Assembly (NCBI RefSeq): GCF_027853965.1
Contig: NZ_JAQGLB010000002.1
Coordinates: 434,001-498,000, forward strand
From: Saccharopolyspora indica
GTDB taxonomy: Bacteria > Actinomycetota > Actinomycetes > Mycobacteriales > Pseudonocardiaceae
DNA: 64,000 nt
Reading direction: 5' to 3'
Positions 8,559 through 19,782 of this stretch are shown piece after piece. The translations under genes were made by a program, and so were the position numbers. Numbering within the stretch: position 1 is the stretch's first letter; every line of letters begins with the position of its first letter. The notes beneath the pieces are model-generated. The model saw only the letters and a program-made list of their open reading frames with translations. It did no database searches and was not told where the DNA came from.

Positions 8559-9184
8559 CCGAAGACCTCTTCCTCCTCCGCGACGGGCTGAAGACGCTGC
8601 TCACCGCGCACGGCTTCGAGGTGGTGGCCGCGGTGGAGACCGGGCCGGAGCTGGAGCGGGCGCTGGTCGAGCAGCGCCCGGACGTGGCGGTCGTCGACGT
8701 CCGGCTGCCGCCGACCCAGACCGACGAGGGCCTGCGGGCCGCGTTGTCCGCGCGGCGCGAGATCCCCGGCCTGCCGGTGCTGGTGCTGTCCCAGCACGTC
8801 GAGCAGCTCTACGCGCGGGAGCTGCTGGCCGACGGCGCCGGTGGCGTCGGCTACCTGCTCAAGGACCGGGTCTTCAACGCCGACCAGTTCGTCGACGCGG
8901 TGCGGCGGGTCGCCGCCGGCGGCACCGCGATGGACCCGGAGGTGATCGCGAAGCTCGTCGCCCGCCGCACGACACCGCTGCAGCGGCTGACCGGGCGGGA
9001 GAACGACGTGCTCGCGCTGATGGCCGAAGGCCGCTCCAACGCGGCGATCGCCCAGCAGCTGGTGGTCAGCGAAGGCGCGGTGAGCAAGCACATCGCGAGC
9101 ATCTTCGGCAAGCTCGACCTGGCCACCTCGCAGGACTCCAACCGCCGGGTCCTGGCCGTCTTGGAGTACCTCAGGGTCTGCTAG
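8543..9184 (+). CDS. LuxR/NarL-family response regulator
   Basis: 213 residues. The receiver domain has Asp8 and the phospho-acceptor Asp52 in VAVVDVRLPP, plus LLKDR with the conserved Lys. The C-terminal LuxR-type helix-turn-helix reads LTGRENDVLALMAEGRSNA followed by VSEGAVSKHIASIFGKL. The GTG start lies inside the end of the kinase gene, implying translational coupling and partnership. It presumably binds DNA once phosphorylated; the target is unknown. Confidence 0.9.
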   Translation: MRVVLAEDLFLLRDGLKTLLTAHGFEVVAAVETGPELERALVEQRPDVAVVDVRLPPTQTDEGLRAALSARREIPGLPVLVLSQHVEQLYARELLADGAGGVGYLLKDRVFNADQFVDAVRRVAAGGTAMDPEVIAKLVARRTTPLQRLTGRENDVLALMAEGRSNAAIAQQLVVSEGAVSKHIASIFGKLDLATSQDSNRRVLAVLEYLRVC

Positions 9185-9193
9185 CGGCCGCTC

Positions 9194-9264
9194 CGGGCAG
9201 TTTCCGGCAGAACCGCCGCCTGCCCGCGCCCCGGGTGTTCGGGCAGTTTCCGGCAGAACCGCCG
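9194..9264. repeat. two 25-bp direct repeats between convergent genes
   Basis: An identical 25-bp unit (beginning CGGGCAGTTTCCGG) occurs at 9194-9218 and 9240-9264, with 46-bp period. Each unit is weakly dyad-symmetric (GGCAGTT...AACCGCC). It lies between the convergent response-regulator and DMT-transporter genes. Confidence 0.75.
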
Positions 9265-9303
9265 TGCCGCACGACATGCCGAGGGCGGGGGTTCGGGAGC
9301 TGG

Positions 9304-10209
9304 TCAAACCGTGACCTGCTCGTGCGGTCGTGCCGCGGGTTCCGGGGCCTTCCGGTCCGGGCGAGTGCCGAGCAGGCAGGCCGCGGCGCCGAGGGCGATG
9401 CCGAGCACGACCGCGGGCGTCGGGGTCTCGCCGAGCAGCGGCCAGGCCAGCAGCGCCGCACCCGGCGGGACGGCGCTGAACAGGGAGCTCGCCCGGCTCG
9501 CCCCGCCGACGGCGACCGCCCGCAGGTAGCAGGTGGTGCCGAGCACCGAGCCCACCAGCACCAGCCACACCAGAACCGCGGAGGCCTGCGCCCAGTGCAC
9601 GTCCTGGCCGTGCTCGAAGAGCGCGAACACGCCGACGGCGGCAGCCGCTGCCGCCGACTGCACCGCTCCGCCCGCTCGCGGGTCGATCGGACCGCAGAAC
9701 CGCTGCTGGTAGAGCCCGCCAGCGGAGAACCCCAGGAGCCCGATCAGGGCGAGCAGGATTCCCGGGTTCAGCGTGCCTTCGGCGAGCACCTGGCCGCCGA
9801 GGGTGATGACCACGGCGAGCACTCCGAGGACGAGCCCCGCCACGCGGGCCCGGCTCAACCGCTCCCGCAGCAGCACGGCCGCGAGCGCTGCGGTGAGCAC
9901 CGGGTTCATGGCGATCACCAGCGCGGTCACCGAAGCAGGCACGCCGACGCTCATCGCGCCGTAGCAGCCGCCGAACTGCGCGCCGTAGGTGAGGATCCCG
10001 GCGACGGCCGTGTGCCCCAGCCGCCTGCCGCGCGGCCAGGCCGCGCGGGAGACCACCGCGATCACCGCGAGCAGCGCGGCGGCCGCCGTCAGGCGCACGG
10101 TGGTCAGCAGGAACGGGGGAGCGGCGGCGACGCCGAGCTTCCCGGTGGGGAACCCGCTGGCCCAGATGAACACGATCGATGCTGCCAGCGACAGCGGGAT
10201 GCTCTTCAT
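9304..10209 (-). CDS. EamA/DMT-family transporter
   Basis: A 301-residue very hydrophobic protein with about ten predicted helices in two EamA repeats, typical of the drug/metabolite transporter superfamily. It starts MKSIPLSLAASIVFIWASGF, a hallmark opening, and the repeat ends (MNPVLTAALAAVLLRERLS and SAVPPGAALLAWPLLGETPT) correspond. It probably exports a small metabolite or amino acid across the plasma membrane. It is divergent from a LysR regulator with a 91-bp shared promoter region, an arrangement in which the regulator usually controls the transporter. Confidence 0.88.
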   Translation of the reverse strand: MKSIPLSLAASIVFIWASGFPTGKLGVAAAPPFLLTTVRLTAAAALLAVIAVVSRAAWPRGRRLGHTAVAGILTYGAQFGGCYGAMSVGVPASVTALVIAMNPVLTAALAAVLLRERLSRARVAGLVLGVLAVVITLGGQVLAEGTLNPGILLALIGLLGFSAGGLYQQRFCGPIDPRAGGAVQSAAAAAAVGVFALFEHGQDVHWAQASAVLVWLVLVGSVLGTTCYLRAVAVGGASRASSLFSAVPPGAALLAWPLLGETPTPAVVLGIALGAAACLLGTRPDRKAPEPAARPHEQVTV

Positions 10210-10255
10210 GATCCCAGGTTCGCCCTGGCCCCCGGTCCGCGTCCAACGATGATAA

Positions 10256-10273
10256 GTGATCGCGATCGATCAC
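10256..10273. promoter_or_regulatory. candidate LysR operator between the DMT gene and the regulator
   Basis: Seven-base inverted repeat GTGATCG-cgat-CGATCAC in the centre of the divergent intergenic region. LysR regulators typically bind such dyads; no footprint evidence is available from sequence. Confidence 0.45.
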
Positions 10274-10300
10274 ATCTGCTGATCGGTTATGGTGTGGGGC

Positions 10301-11155
10301 ATGAGCGCTGTGCTGGACGTGATCGCGTTGCGGAGCCTGGTCGCGGTGGCCGACTGCGGCGGGTTCCACCGGGCTGCCACCGCGCTGTCGCTGACGCAGT
10401 CCGCGGTCAGCCAGCACGTGCGCAAGCTGGAGCGGGTGGTGGACCGGAAGCTGGTGGCGCGGGAGGGGCGGCAGGCGCGGTTCACCACGGCGGGCGAACT
10501 GCTGCTGGCCGAGGCCCGGCGCATCCTCGAAGTGCACGACTCGGCGCTGCGCAGGCTCGGCGCTGAAGAGCCCCGCACGCTCGTCTTCGGCTCCACCGAG
10601 CACGCGGCCGACCGGCTGCTCCCGGAGCTCGTCGCCCGGCTCCGCGTGGCCTTCCCGTCGTGGGAGGTGCGGTTCCGGCTCGACCGCACGGCCCGGCTGG
10701 CGGACGCGGTGGACCGCGGCACCATCGACATCGCGCTGCTGATCGACTACCTCGACGGCGGGCACAACCGCGAAGCCGGGCAGTTCGAGCTGGAGTGGTT
10801 CGCCGCGCCGGACTGGGAACCGCCCGCTCCTGACGCGCCGTTCCCGATGGTGGTCTTCGACGAGCCGTGCGTGACGCGGCGGCTCGCGGTCGGCGCGGTG
10901 ACCGGGCTCGGCAGGCAGCCGGACCTGGTGTGCGAGGCGGCCGACCTGGCCGGGGTGCTCGCGGCGGTGCGCTCAGGGCTCGGCGTGGCGCTGCTGCCCT
11001 CGGTGAAGCCGCGGCTGGAGGGGCTGGTGGTGCGCGAAGACCTCCCGCGCCTCGGCCCGGCCCCGCTGCGCGTCCGGGCCCGCCCGGGCCTGGACGAACC
11101 GGTCGCCCGCCAGGCCGCCGAAGCGGTCCGGGAGGTGCTCAAGGTCCACACCTGA
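10301..11155 (+). CDS. LysR-family transcriptional regulator
   Basis: 284 residues from the ATG at 10301 (a GTG 12 bp earlier is possible). The N-terminal winged helix-turn-helix reads FHRAATALSLTQSAVSQHVRKLE, a classic LysR signature. The rest is a periplasmic-binding-like effector domain ending with GVLAAVRSGLGVALLP. It likely autoregulates and controls the divergent DMT transporter through the dyad at 10256-10273. The effector is unknown. Confidence 0.88.
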   Translation: MSAVLDVIALRSLVAVADCGGFHRAATALSLTQSAVSQHVRKLERVVDRKLVAREGRQARFTTAGELLLAEARRILEVHDSALRRLGAEEPRTLVFGSTEHAADRLLPELVARLRVAFPSWEVRFRLDRTARLADAVDRGTIDIALLIDYLDGGHNREAGQFELEWFAAPDWEPPAPDAPFPMVVFDEPCVTRRLAVGAVTGLGRQPDLVCEAADLAGVLAAVRSGLGVALLPSVKPRLEGLVVREDLPRLGPAPLRVRARPGLDEPVARQAAEAVREVLKVHT

Positions 11156-11175
11156 GGCTCCGCTCCCACTGGCCC

Positions 11176-11217
11176 CGTGAGTGTTTTGTGGTGCTATAGC
11201 GCCACAAAACACTCACG
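11176..11217. repeat. GTGAG-family palindrome H1
   Basis: A 42-bp near-perfect palindrome: CGTGAGTGTTTTGTGG at 11176-11191 and its exact complement at 11202-11217, around a GCTATAGC core. It lies 20 bp after the LysR stop and could end transcription from both sides. A related element at 24006-24049 shares the GCTATA core. Confidence 0.8.
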
Positions 11218-11248
11218 CCCCGCCACCAGCGGTGACGGGGCGTGGAGT

Positions 11249-11310
11249 GCGATTTCGCGCGAAATCAGCGGTTCGCGTGGGGCGAGCCGGGCGATCTCGC
11301 GCGAAATCGC
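11249..11310. repeat. REPIN-like palindrome pair R2
   Basis: Left arm 11249-11266 (GCGATTTCGCGCGAAATC) and right arm 11293-11310 are inverted copies with one mismatch in 18, separated by 26 bp. Both arms are self-palindromic with the TTTC-GCGC-GAAA core. The element lies between the convergent LysR and DUF1876 genes. Confidence 0.8.
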
Positions 11311-11338
11311 CCGGGAGCCCCGCGGCCGGGCCGCGCGG

Positions 11339-11608
11339 TCAGGCGGGCAGGTGCACTCGGCGGTGCAGGCGTTCGCCGATGTCCGTCGCCGCGTTGTCCA
11401 GCAGCTTGTGCGCCAGCTCGAACAGGGCGCGGGCGATCGCGATCTCGTCGCCGATCTGCGGTACCTCCGGGTCGTCCGGGTGGCGTCGCGCGGTGCCGTG
11501 GCCGTGCAGCGCCTGACCGGACGGCGTGGTGAAGCCGACGTCGGCGGTGGTCTTCGCCCCTGCCTCCACTACCTGCAGGTTCAACGTGATGGTGTGGGTC
11601 TCGTTCAT
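11339..11608 (-). CDS. DUF1876 domain protein
   Basis: A compact 89-residue protein starting MNETHTITLNLQVVEAG. It matches the actinobacterial DUF1876 family, which is small and often encoded near stress genes; its function is not established. The central segment HPDDPEVPQIGDEIAIARAL is family-typical. The ATG has CAGGAGG upstream. No transmembrane or signal sequence is visible. Downstream lie repeats R2 and H1. Confidence 0.8.
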   Translation of the reverse strand: MNETHTITLNLQVVEAGAKTTADVGFTTPSGQALHGHGTARRHPDDPEVPQIGDEIAIARALFELAHKLLDNAATDIGERLHRRVHLPA

Positions 11609-12321
11609 GGTCGCCTCCTGGTCCCCGTCGGCCCGCGGGTGCAGGCACTTCAGGTCGCCGTAGCCCCAGCATGCGCGTGCTCCCCGCCCGGCGAAACACC
11701 GATGTTCATCCATTCGAAGTACCCCTCGCGGGAGGGGCCGACACGTTCCGCCCGGAGCCGCGATCCGCTGCTCCCGGACTCCGCGGTTCCGGCCGGACGT
11801 CGCCCGGGCGGGGTGACCGGAATCACCGGGGTTTTGCCGGTGCTGCCGGGAAATGCCCCGTTCGTCCACGATGGACGATCGGGATCCGGGTGCTGCCGGT
11901 GGGGCAGTGACGTGTTGCGCGCCGCAGGCGTCGTTCGGCTATCTGAATCCGGCCGCTTTCATGGCAGGATGGTCGCCAACCGCGCTCTGGCGGACGCCGC
12001 ACTGCAGGTGACCGGCGGCCACGGCCCGTGTCAGCGGGCGCTGTGCGGTCAGGCCGGTGATCGTGAGCCACGACGAGGTGGCCTACCACGCACTTCGAGT
12101 GCCAGGCCTCGACGCGCCGGGGCGAAGCCGAAGCACGACATGGACAACGGACATGACACCCCTTGTGTCAACCCGAGTCCTGCTCAACCGCACCTCAGGG
12201 GACCGTGATGCAACCCAGCCACAAGAAACCGCGAAACGTGAGTTCGACCCCGGACGCAACCACCACTGAAAAACGCGGAGAGGCGGGCAGCGGAGAGGCG
12301 GAACAGGGAGAGGCGGGCAGC
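11609..12321. other. 713-bp divergent region upstream of the DUF1876 gene and cobA
   Basis: No credible gene was seen. The region contains the leader of the DUF1876 gene on the minus strand, a 6-bp hairpin (TGACAC-ccctt-GTGTCA, 12154-12170) and the three-copy tandem repeat that ends at the cobA start. No cobalamin riboswitch signature is present here. Confidence 0.5.
12277..12321 (+). repeat. three tandem 15-bp units, each carrying an SD-like GGAGAGG
   Basis: Units at 12277-12291 and 12307-12321 are identical (GGAGAGGCGGGCAGC). The middle unit 12292-12306 differs in its last five bases. Each starts with a Shine-Dalgarno-like GGAGAGG, and the GTG start of cobA follows the third unit directly. 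If translation began at the upstream ATG 12208, the units would encode GEAGS/GEAEQ/GEAGS. Confidence 0.8.
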
Positions 12322-13536
12322 GTGACCGAGCACCACTACTTCGCCGGTCTGGACCTCACCGGGAAGCGGGTGGTGGTCGTCGGAGCGGGCACCGTCGCGC
12401 AGCGCCGGGTGCCACGGTTGATCAACTCCGGTGCGCGGGTCGAGGTCATCGCGCCCGAGGCGACGCCGGCGGTCGAGGCGATGGCCGACGCCGGCGAGCT
12501 GACCTGGCACCGGCGCACCTACGCCGCCGGTGACCTGACGGGCGCTTGGTACGTGGTGGCGTGCGCGACCGGCAGCGAGGTGAACGCGGCGGTCGCGGCG
12601 GAGGCCGAGGAGAACCGCATCTTCTGCGTGCGAGCCGACGACGCCTCCCGGGGAACCGCGGTCACCCCGGCGGTGGCCCAGCACGGCGGACTGCTGCTCG
12701 GCGTCCTGGCGGGCGGTGAGCACCGGCGCTCGGCGGCGGTGCGCGACGCGCTCGTCGAGGCGCTGCGGACCGGTGTGGTCGACGAGTGCTCCGAGCCGCC
12801 CGCGGCCGGTGTGGCGCTGGTGGGCGGCGGCCCCGGCGATCCCGACCTGATCACGGTTCGCGGCCGCCAGCTGCTGGGCCGTGCGGACGTGGTGATCACC
12901 GACCGGCTGGCGCCGCGCGAGCTGCTCGAAGAGCTCGGCCCGCACGTGGAGGTGGTGGACGCCTCGAAGATCCCCTACGGGCGCGCGGCGAACCAGGACG
13001 TCATCAACTCGCTGCTGATCGAGCACGCCAAGGCGGGCAAGTTCGTGGTGCGGCTCAAGGGCGGCGACCCTTACCTGTTCGGGCGCGGTTTCGAGGAGCT
13101 GCTGGCCTGCGTCGAAGCGGGTGTCGCTGTGACCGCGGTTCCCGGGATCACCAGCGCGTTCGCGGCCCCGTCGGCGGCCGACGTGCCGGTGACGCACCGC
13201 GGTGTCGCGCACGAGGTCGTGGTGGTGTCCGGCCACGTCGGCCCGCACGACGAGCAGTCCCTCGTGGACTGGCCCGCGCTGGGGCGGTTGCGCGGAACCA
13301 TCGTGCTGATGATGGGCGTCAAGCGGATCGCGGAGTTCGCGGCGGTCCTGACCGAGCACGGCCGCGATCCGAAGTCGCCGGTCGCGGTGGTCCAGGAAGG
13401 CACCACGCGCAACCAGAAGACGCTCCGCACCACGCTGGGCGAGGTCGCGGAGGCGATCCGCGAAGCCGACGTCAAGCCGCCCGCGGTCATCGTCATCGGC
13501 CCGGTCGCCGACCTGGCGCCCGAATCGCGCCGGTAG
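12322..13536 (+). CDS. cobA: siroheme synthase-like uroporphyrinogen-III C-methyltransferase
   Basis: 404 residues. The N-terminal CysG/Met8-like dehydrogenase domain (residues about 8-150) has KRVVVVGAGTVAQRRVPRL for NAD binding. The C-terminal uroporphyrinogen-III methyltransferase domain has LVGGGPGDPDLITVRG and the family segment VVRLKGGDPYLFGRGFEEL. It makes precorrin-2, the branch point to B12 and siroheme; the N-terminal domain could oxidise precorrin-2 to sirohydrochlorin. The GTG start giving VTEHHYFAGL fits actinobacterial homologs and has GGAGAGG eight bases upstream. An ATG at 12208 with AGGGGA would add 38 low-complexity residues. The gene stands alone, followed by a bidirectional hairpin. 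Confidence 0.92.
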   Translation: MTEHHYFAGLDLTGKRVVVVGAGTVAQRRVPRLINSGARVEVIAPEATPAVEAMADAGELTWHRRTYAAGDLTGAWYVVACATGSEVNAAVAAEAEENRIFCVRADDASRGTAVTPAVAQHGGLLLGVLAGGEHRRSAAVRDALVEALRTGVVDECSEPPAAGVALVGGGPGDPDLITVRGRQLLGRADVVITDRLAPRELLEELGPHVEVVDASKIPYGRAANQDVINSLLIEHAKAGKFVVRLKGGDPYLFGRGFEELLACVEAGVAVTAVPGITSAFAAPSAADVPVTHRGVAHEVVVVSGHVGPHDEQSLVDWPALGRLRGTIVLMMGVKRIAEFAAVLTEHGRDPKSPVAVVQEGTTRNQKTLRTTLGEVAEAIREADVKPPAVIVIGPVADLAPESRR

Positions 13537-13542
13537 CTCCCC

Positions 13543-13571
13543 GCCGCGCGGGCGCTGGACGCCCGCGCGGC
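13543..13571. terminator. bidirectional hairpin between cobA and the nucleotidase gene
   Basis: Perfect 12-bp stem GCCGCGCGGGCG with a 5-nt loop, between the two convergent stops. Confidence 0.8.
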
Positions 13572-13580
13572 CCGAGCTGG

Positions 13581-15377
13581 CTACGGCTTGGCCTGGACCC
13601 GGTCGAGCGCCGGAGGGGCGAGCGGGGCCTGCGCGCGCAGGTACCCGGCCAGCGCGTCGGGGCCGGAGTAAGCCGTCCGGTGCTGGTCGCGGGCGTCGAA
13701 CAGGGCGGTGAACCCGGGGACGGCGCGCTGGGGCACGAAGTCCTTGGACAGCGTCGCGATGCGGTAGGTGGCGTTGGGCTTGAGCGGCTTGCCGTCGATG
13801 CGGACCTGCCCGAAGGCGATGCGCTCGCCGACAGGTGCCGCGGGGTCGTAGCGGTACTCGACGTTGTTCGAGACCGCCAGCGGCTGGAAGGTGGTGGAGC
13901 CGTCGTCGGCCTGCTGCCACTGGCTCTCCAGCAGCTGGGCGATTTCGCGGCCGGTCAGCTCACCGCTGGTGAGCGCCGCCCCGAAGCCGCCCTTCTCGTG
14001 GATCACACCGAACATCAGCTCGTCGAAGAGCACGCGGCCGGGAGCATCGGCCGGGTTGCCCGCGGTCGGCGCGTGGGTGATGTCGCGCAGCAGCGTCTTC
14101 GGCATCACGATCCCGATGTCGGCACCGCCGTCCCGCTGCGCTGCCCACCGGAACGCGTCGGCGGTGGCGTTGCCGAGGCTCGACTCCTCCGCGTCGGCGG
14201 AGGTGCGGGTGAGGTCACCGGCGATGTCGGTGACGGGCTCGTTCTTGCGCTGCGCCAAGCGGTCGCGCCAGTGCTGGGCCATCCGGAGGACCTCGGGATC
14301 CGGGGTCGCGGTGCGGGTGTTGGCGTGGTTGGTGGAGGTGGTCCGGTCGCGCAGGACGTCGCCGGTCGCGGGGTCCAGCTGCAGGTCGATCTCGTTGATG
14401 AGGCGGCCGTGGTTGGCGGCCTCGACGACCGGGCGGGGGTCACCCGCGGGGTCGGGCAGCATGCAGTTGCCGAGGGCGTGCCAGTGCCCGGTGATGATGG
14501 CGTCGACGGCGGGTGAGATCTGCTCGTTCATCTCGACCATCGGCCCGGTGGGGTTCGTGCAGTCGTTGTAGAAGTCGCCCGCCTGCGAGAAGCCCTCGTG
14601 GACGACTGCGACGATGGCCTGCACGCCTTGGGCCTGGAGCTCGGCGGCGTACCGGTTGATCGCCGCGGCTTCCGGTTCGAACCGCAGCTGGCCGGACGGC
14701 CAGTACGAGAGCCCTTCGCCGGGTGTGCCGCTCGTGGTCGCGTGGATGAAGCCCACGGGCAGCGTTCCGCCGCGCCCGTCGTCGACCTGCTCGACGTGGT
14801 ACGGCTCCGCGATCAGCTCACCGGTGGCGCCGTCGGCGACGTTCGCGGAGTAGTAGTCGAAGTCGGCTCCGGCGAACTTCTCGCCGGTGGAGTCGGTGAA
14901 GCAGAGGTCGCGGTCGGGGCGGCCCTCGCAGGTGCCGTCGGCCATGTGGCGCAGGTAGTCGAGGTCGCGGTCCAGCTCGTGGTTGCCGATCGTCGAGAAC
15001 TGCAGGCCGATGTGGTTGAGGTACTCGATCGTCGGCTCGTTCCAGAAGTACGCGGTCTCGGCGGGCCAGCCGGAGAAGTCGTCCCCGGCCGAGAACAGGA
15101 TCGAGTTCGCCTCGGGCAGGGCGGCCTGGTCGCGGAGCCGCTCCAGGTGGGCTGCCAGGTAGGCGCCGCCGCCGACGGTCTGGGGCGCGTCACCGGCGTG
15201 GGCGCCCGGCACCGTCGTGGTGTGGTCGCCGAAGTAGCCGTGGAAGTCGGTGATGGACAGCAGCTGCACCGGGACGGTCGCCGCGCCGTCCGCCACGGCG
15301 GGCGATGCCGAAGTCAGGACGAGGCCTGCGGAGATCGCGGTGACCAGTCGATGCCATCGACTGCGGGCGTGGGACAT
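13581..15377 (-). CDS. secreted 5'-nucleotidase / 2',3'-cyclic phosphodiesterase family metallophosphatase
   Basis: 598 residues starting MSHARSRWHRLVTAISAGLV: a positively charged N-end, hydrophobic core and likely cleavage after SPAVA or VADGA, so exported. The calcineurin-like domain has ITDFHGYF, SAGDDFSG, TIGNHELDRD and ITGHWHA, the metal-binding motif series of the UshA/YfkN family. The C-terminal 5'-nucleotidase domain follows (from about residue 380), including the conserved SNNVEYRYDP-type substrate segment. It should release phosphate and nucleosides from extracellular nucleotides. It is convergent with cobA and has no visible link to B12 synthesis. Confidence 0.9.
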   Translation of the reverse strand: MSHARSRWHRLVTAISAGLVLTSASPAVADGAATVPVQLLSITDFHGYFGDHTTTVPGAHAGDAPQTVGGGAYLAAHLERLRDQAALPEANSILFSAGDDFSGWPAETAYFWNEPTIEYLNHIGLQFSTIGNHELDRDLDYLRHMADGTCEGRPDRDLCFTDSTGEKFAGADFDYYSANVADGATGELIAEPYHVEQVDDGRGGTLPVGFIHATTSGTPGEGLSYWPSGQLRFEPEAAAINRYAAELQAQGVQAIVAVVHEGFSQAGDFYNDCTNPTGPMVEMNEQISPAVDAIITGHWHALGNCMLPDPAGDPRPVVEAANHGRLINEIDLQLDPATGDVLRDRTTSTNHANTRTATPDPEVLRMAQHWRDRLAQRKNEPVTDIAGDLTRTSADAEESSLGNATADAFRWAAQRDGGADIGIVMPKTLLRDITHAPTAGNPADAPGRVLFDELMFGVIHEKGGFGAALTSGELTGREIAQLLESQWQQADDGSTTFQPLAVSNNVEYRYDPAAPVGERIAFGQVRIDGKPLKPNATYRIATLSKDFVPQRAVPGFTALFDARDQHRTAYSGPDALAGYLRAQAPLAPPALDRVQAKP

Positions 15378-15545
15378 GGGGCTGCGGCTCCTTGGACGAG
15401 GTGAGTGGCCGCTGAGGACGCGCCATGCGACGTGACACCGGGCGACGGCCGATGCGAGTGTTGTTCCGCGATGCGAACACCGGGTGACGCACGAGCGACC
15501 GGAGCCGGAAATCCTTCCCGCCTCGTCCGCGGGAATCTGGAAGAA

Positions 15546-15581
15546 CGCGCTGCACGAAGCCCTGGGGTTCCGTGCAGCGCG
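15546..15581 (-). terminator. cobN terminator hairpin
   Basis: An 11-bp perfect stem (CGCGCTGCACG / CGTGCAGCGCG) begins 6 bp beyond the cobN stop on the minus strand. Confidence 0.75.
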
Positions 15582-15587
15582 CGGGGT

Positions 15588-19199
<3,612 letters not shown>

Positions 19200-19296
19200 G
19201 CGGGTCGCTCCTCGGGTCGGCGACCGGCGTCGCTGGACCAGGGCGCGCGTGCGCAGCGCATGACGGCACCTCTCTCGGGGTCCTCGCCCCGGTTGG

Positions 19297-19480
19297 CAGG
19301 TCGCGGCGACCGGAGTCTCCTGGCTCCCGGATCAGCGCTCACTCCGCCTTCCCGTCCGATGTGGACAGTGGCATCATGGAGCTCGCTCCCCGGTGACAGT
19401 GGCGGGACCGCGCCGGATTCGCACCGGCTTCCTCCACACGTCGCCGCTGGGTGTTGCGACCACTCTCCGCAACGAGGCGA
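19297..19480 (-). promoter_or_regulatory. cobalamin riboswitch upstream of cobN
   Basis: Read on the minus strand, the leader carries the signature elements of the AdoCbl riboswitch in order: GCCGGTGCGAATCCGGC followed by GGTCCCGCCACTGTCA, then GCCACTG, GGGAAGGCG, and the B12-box-like GAGCCAGGAGACTCC near 19306-19327. About 100 nt then separate it from the cobN start, room for a translational or transcriptional switch. Binding of adenosylcobalamin should shut off cobN. Boundaries are approximate. Confidence 0.93.
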
Positions 19481-19486
19481 TCTTAA

Positions 19487-19492
19487 AGCCTA
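19487..19492 (-). promoter_or_regulatory. candidate -10 box of the cobN transcript
   Basis: TAGGCT on the minus strand ends about 7 nt before the expected 5' end of the riboswitch. No convincing -35 is visible. Confidence 0.45.
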
Positions 19493-19529
19493 TTGTGGTT
19501 GTTTTCCATGGGTGGTCGCTTGGCGGAAC

Positions 19530-19617
19530 CTGAGTGCTTCCCTGGACTGCGGGTGCCCCTCCTGATGTATGACCGAATACACGGCGGAGGGGCCGTCCTC
19601 GCCAGGAAAGCACTCAG
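19530..19617. repeat. 88-bp imperfect palindrome H2 between cobN and cobG
   Basis: Outer arms of 16 bp (CTGAGTGCTTCCCTGG at 19530-19545 against its complement at 19602-19617, one mismatch) enclose an 8-bp stem (GCCCCTCC / GGAGGGGC) and a 5-bp stem (TGTAT / ATACA) around a 6-nt loop. It is cruciform-capable, with MITE-like size and shape, and its TGAGTG ends recall the GTGAG hairpins elsewhere. A smaller 7-bp hairpin lies at 19651-19667. The rest of the divergent region (19618-19769) holds nothing else recognisable. Confidence 0.7.
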
Positions 19618-19769
19618 AACCCGCGGCGGTGCGAGCTGCGTGCGTACTCCAAGCGGCTTCGCCGCTTATAAGGCGCGGACGGCTACGCCGACAGTGCTCA
19701 ACGTCAAGGCGCGTCACCATGATGCGCGTCGCACCCGGCTGGGTTTGCGTCCGCAACTACCCCGGTCCG

Positions 19770-19775
19770 TAGTAT
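19770..19775 (+). promoter_or_regulatory. -10 box placing a leaderless start on cobG
   Basis: TAGTAT ends 7 nt before the GTG of cobG, so transcription would begin at or next to the start codon. No ribosome-binding site precedes that GTG, which fits leaderless initiation, common in actinobacteria. Confidence 0.5.
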
Positions 19776-19782
19776 CAGCCGG

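Noticed and set aside
9194..9264. Short CRISPR array
   Set aside because: Only two repeat copies with a 21-bp spacer, no cas genes nearby, and the unit resembles an intergenic repeat.
11177..12208. 343-codon plus-strand frame over the DUF1876 gene and its upstream region
   Set aside because: It runs through palindromes H1 and R2 and antisense to a recognisable gene, with no plausible protein features.
11880..12321. Cobalamin riboswitch upstream of cobA
   Set aside because: The B12-box and GCCACTG signatures seen before cobN are absent here.
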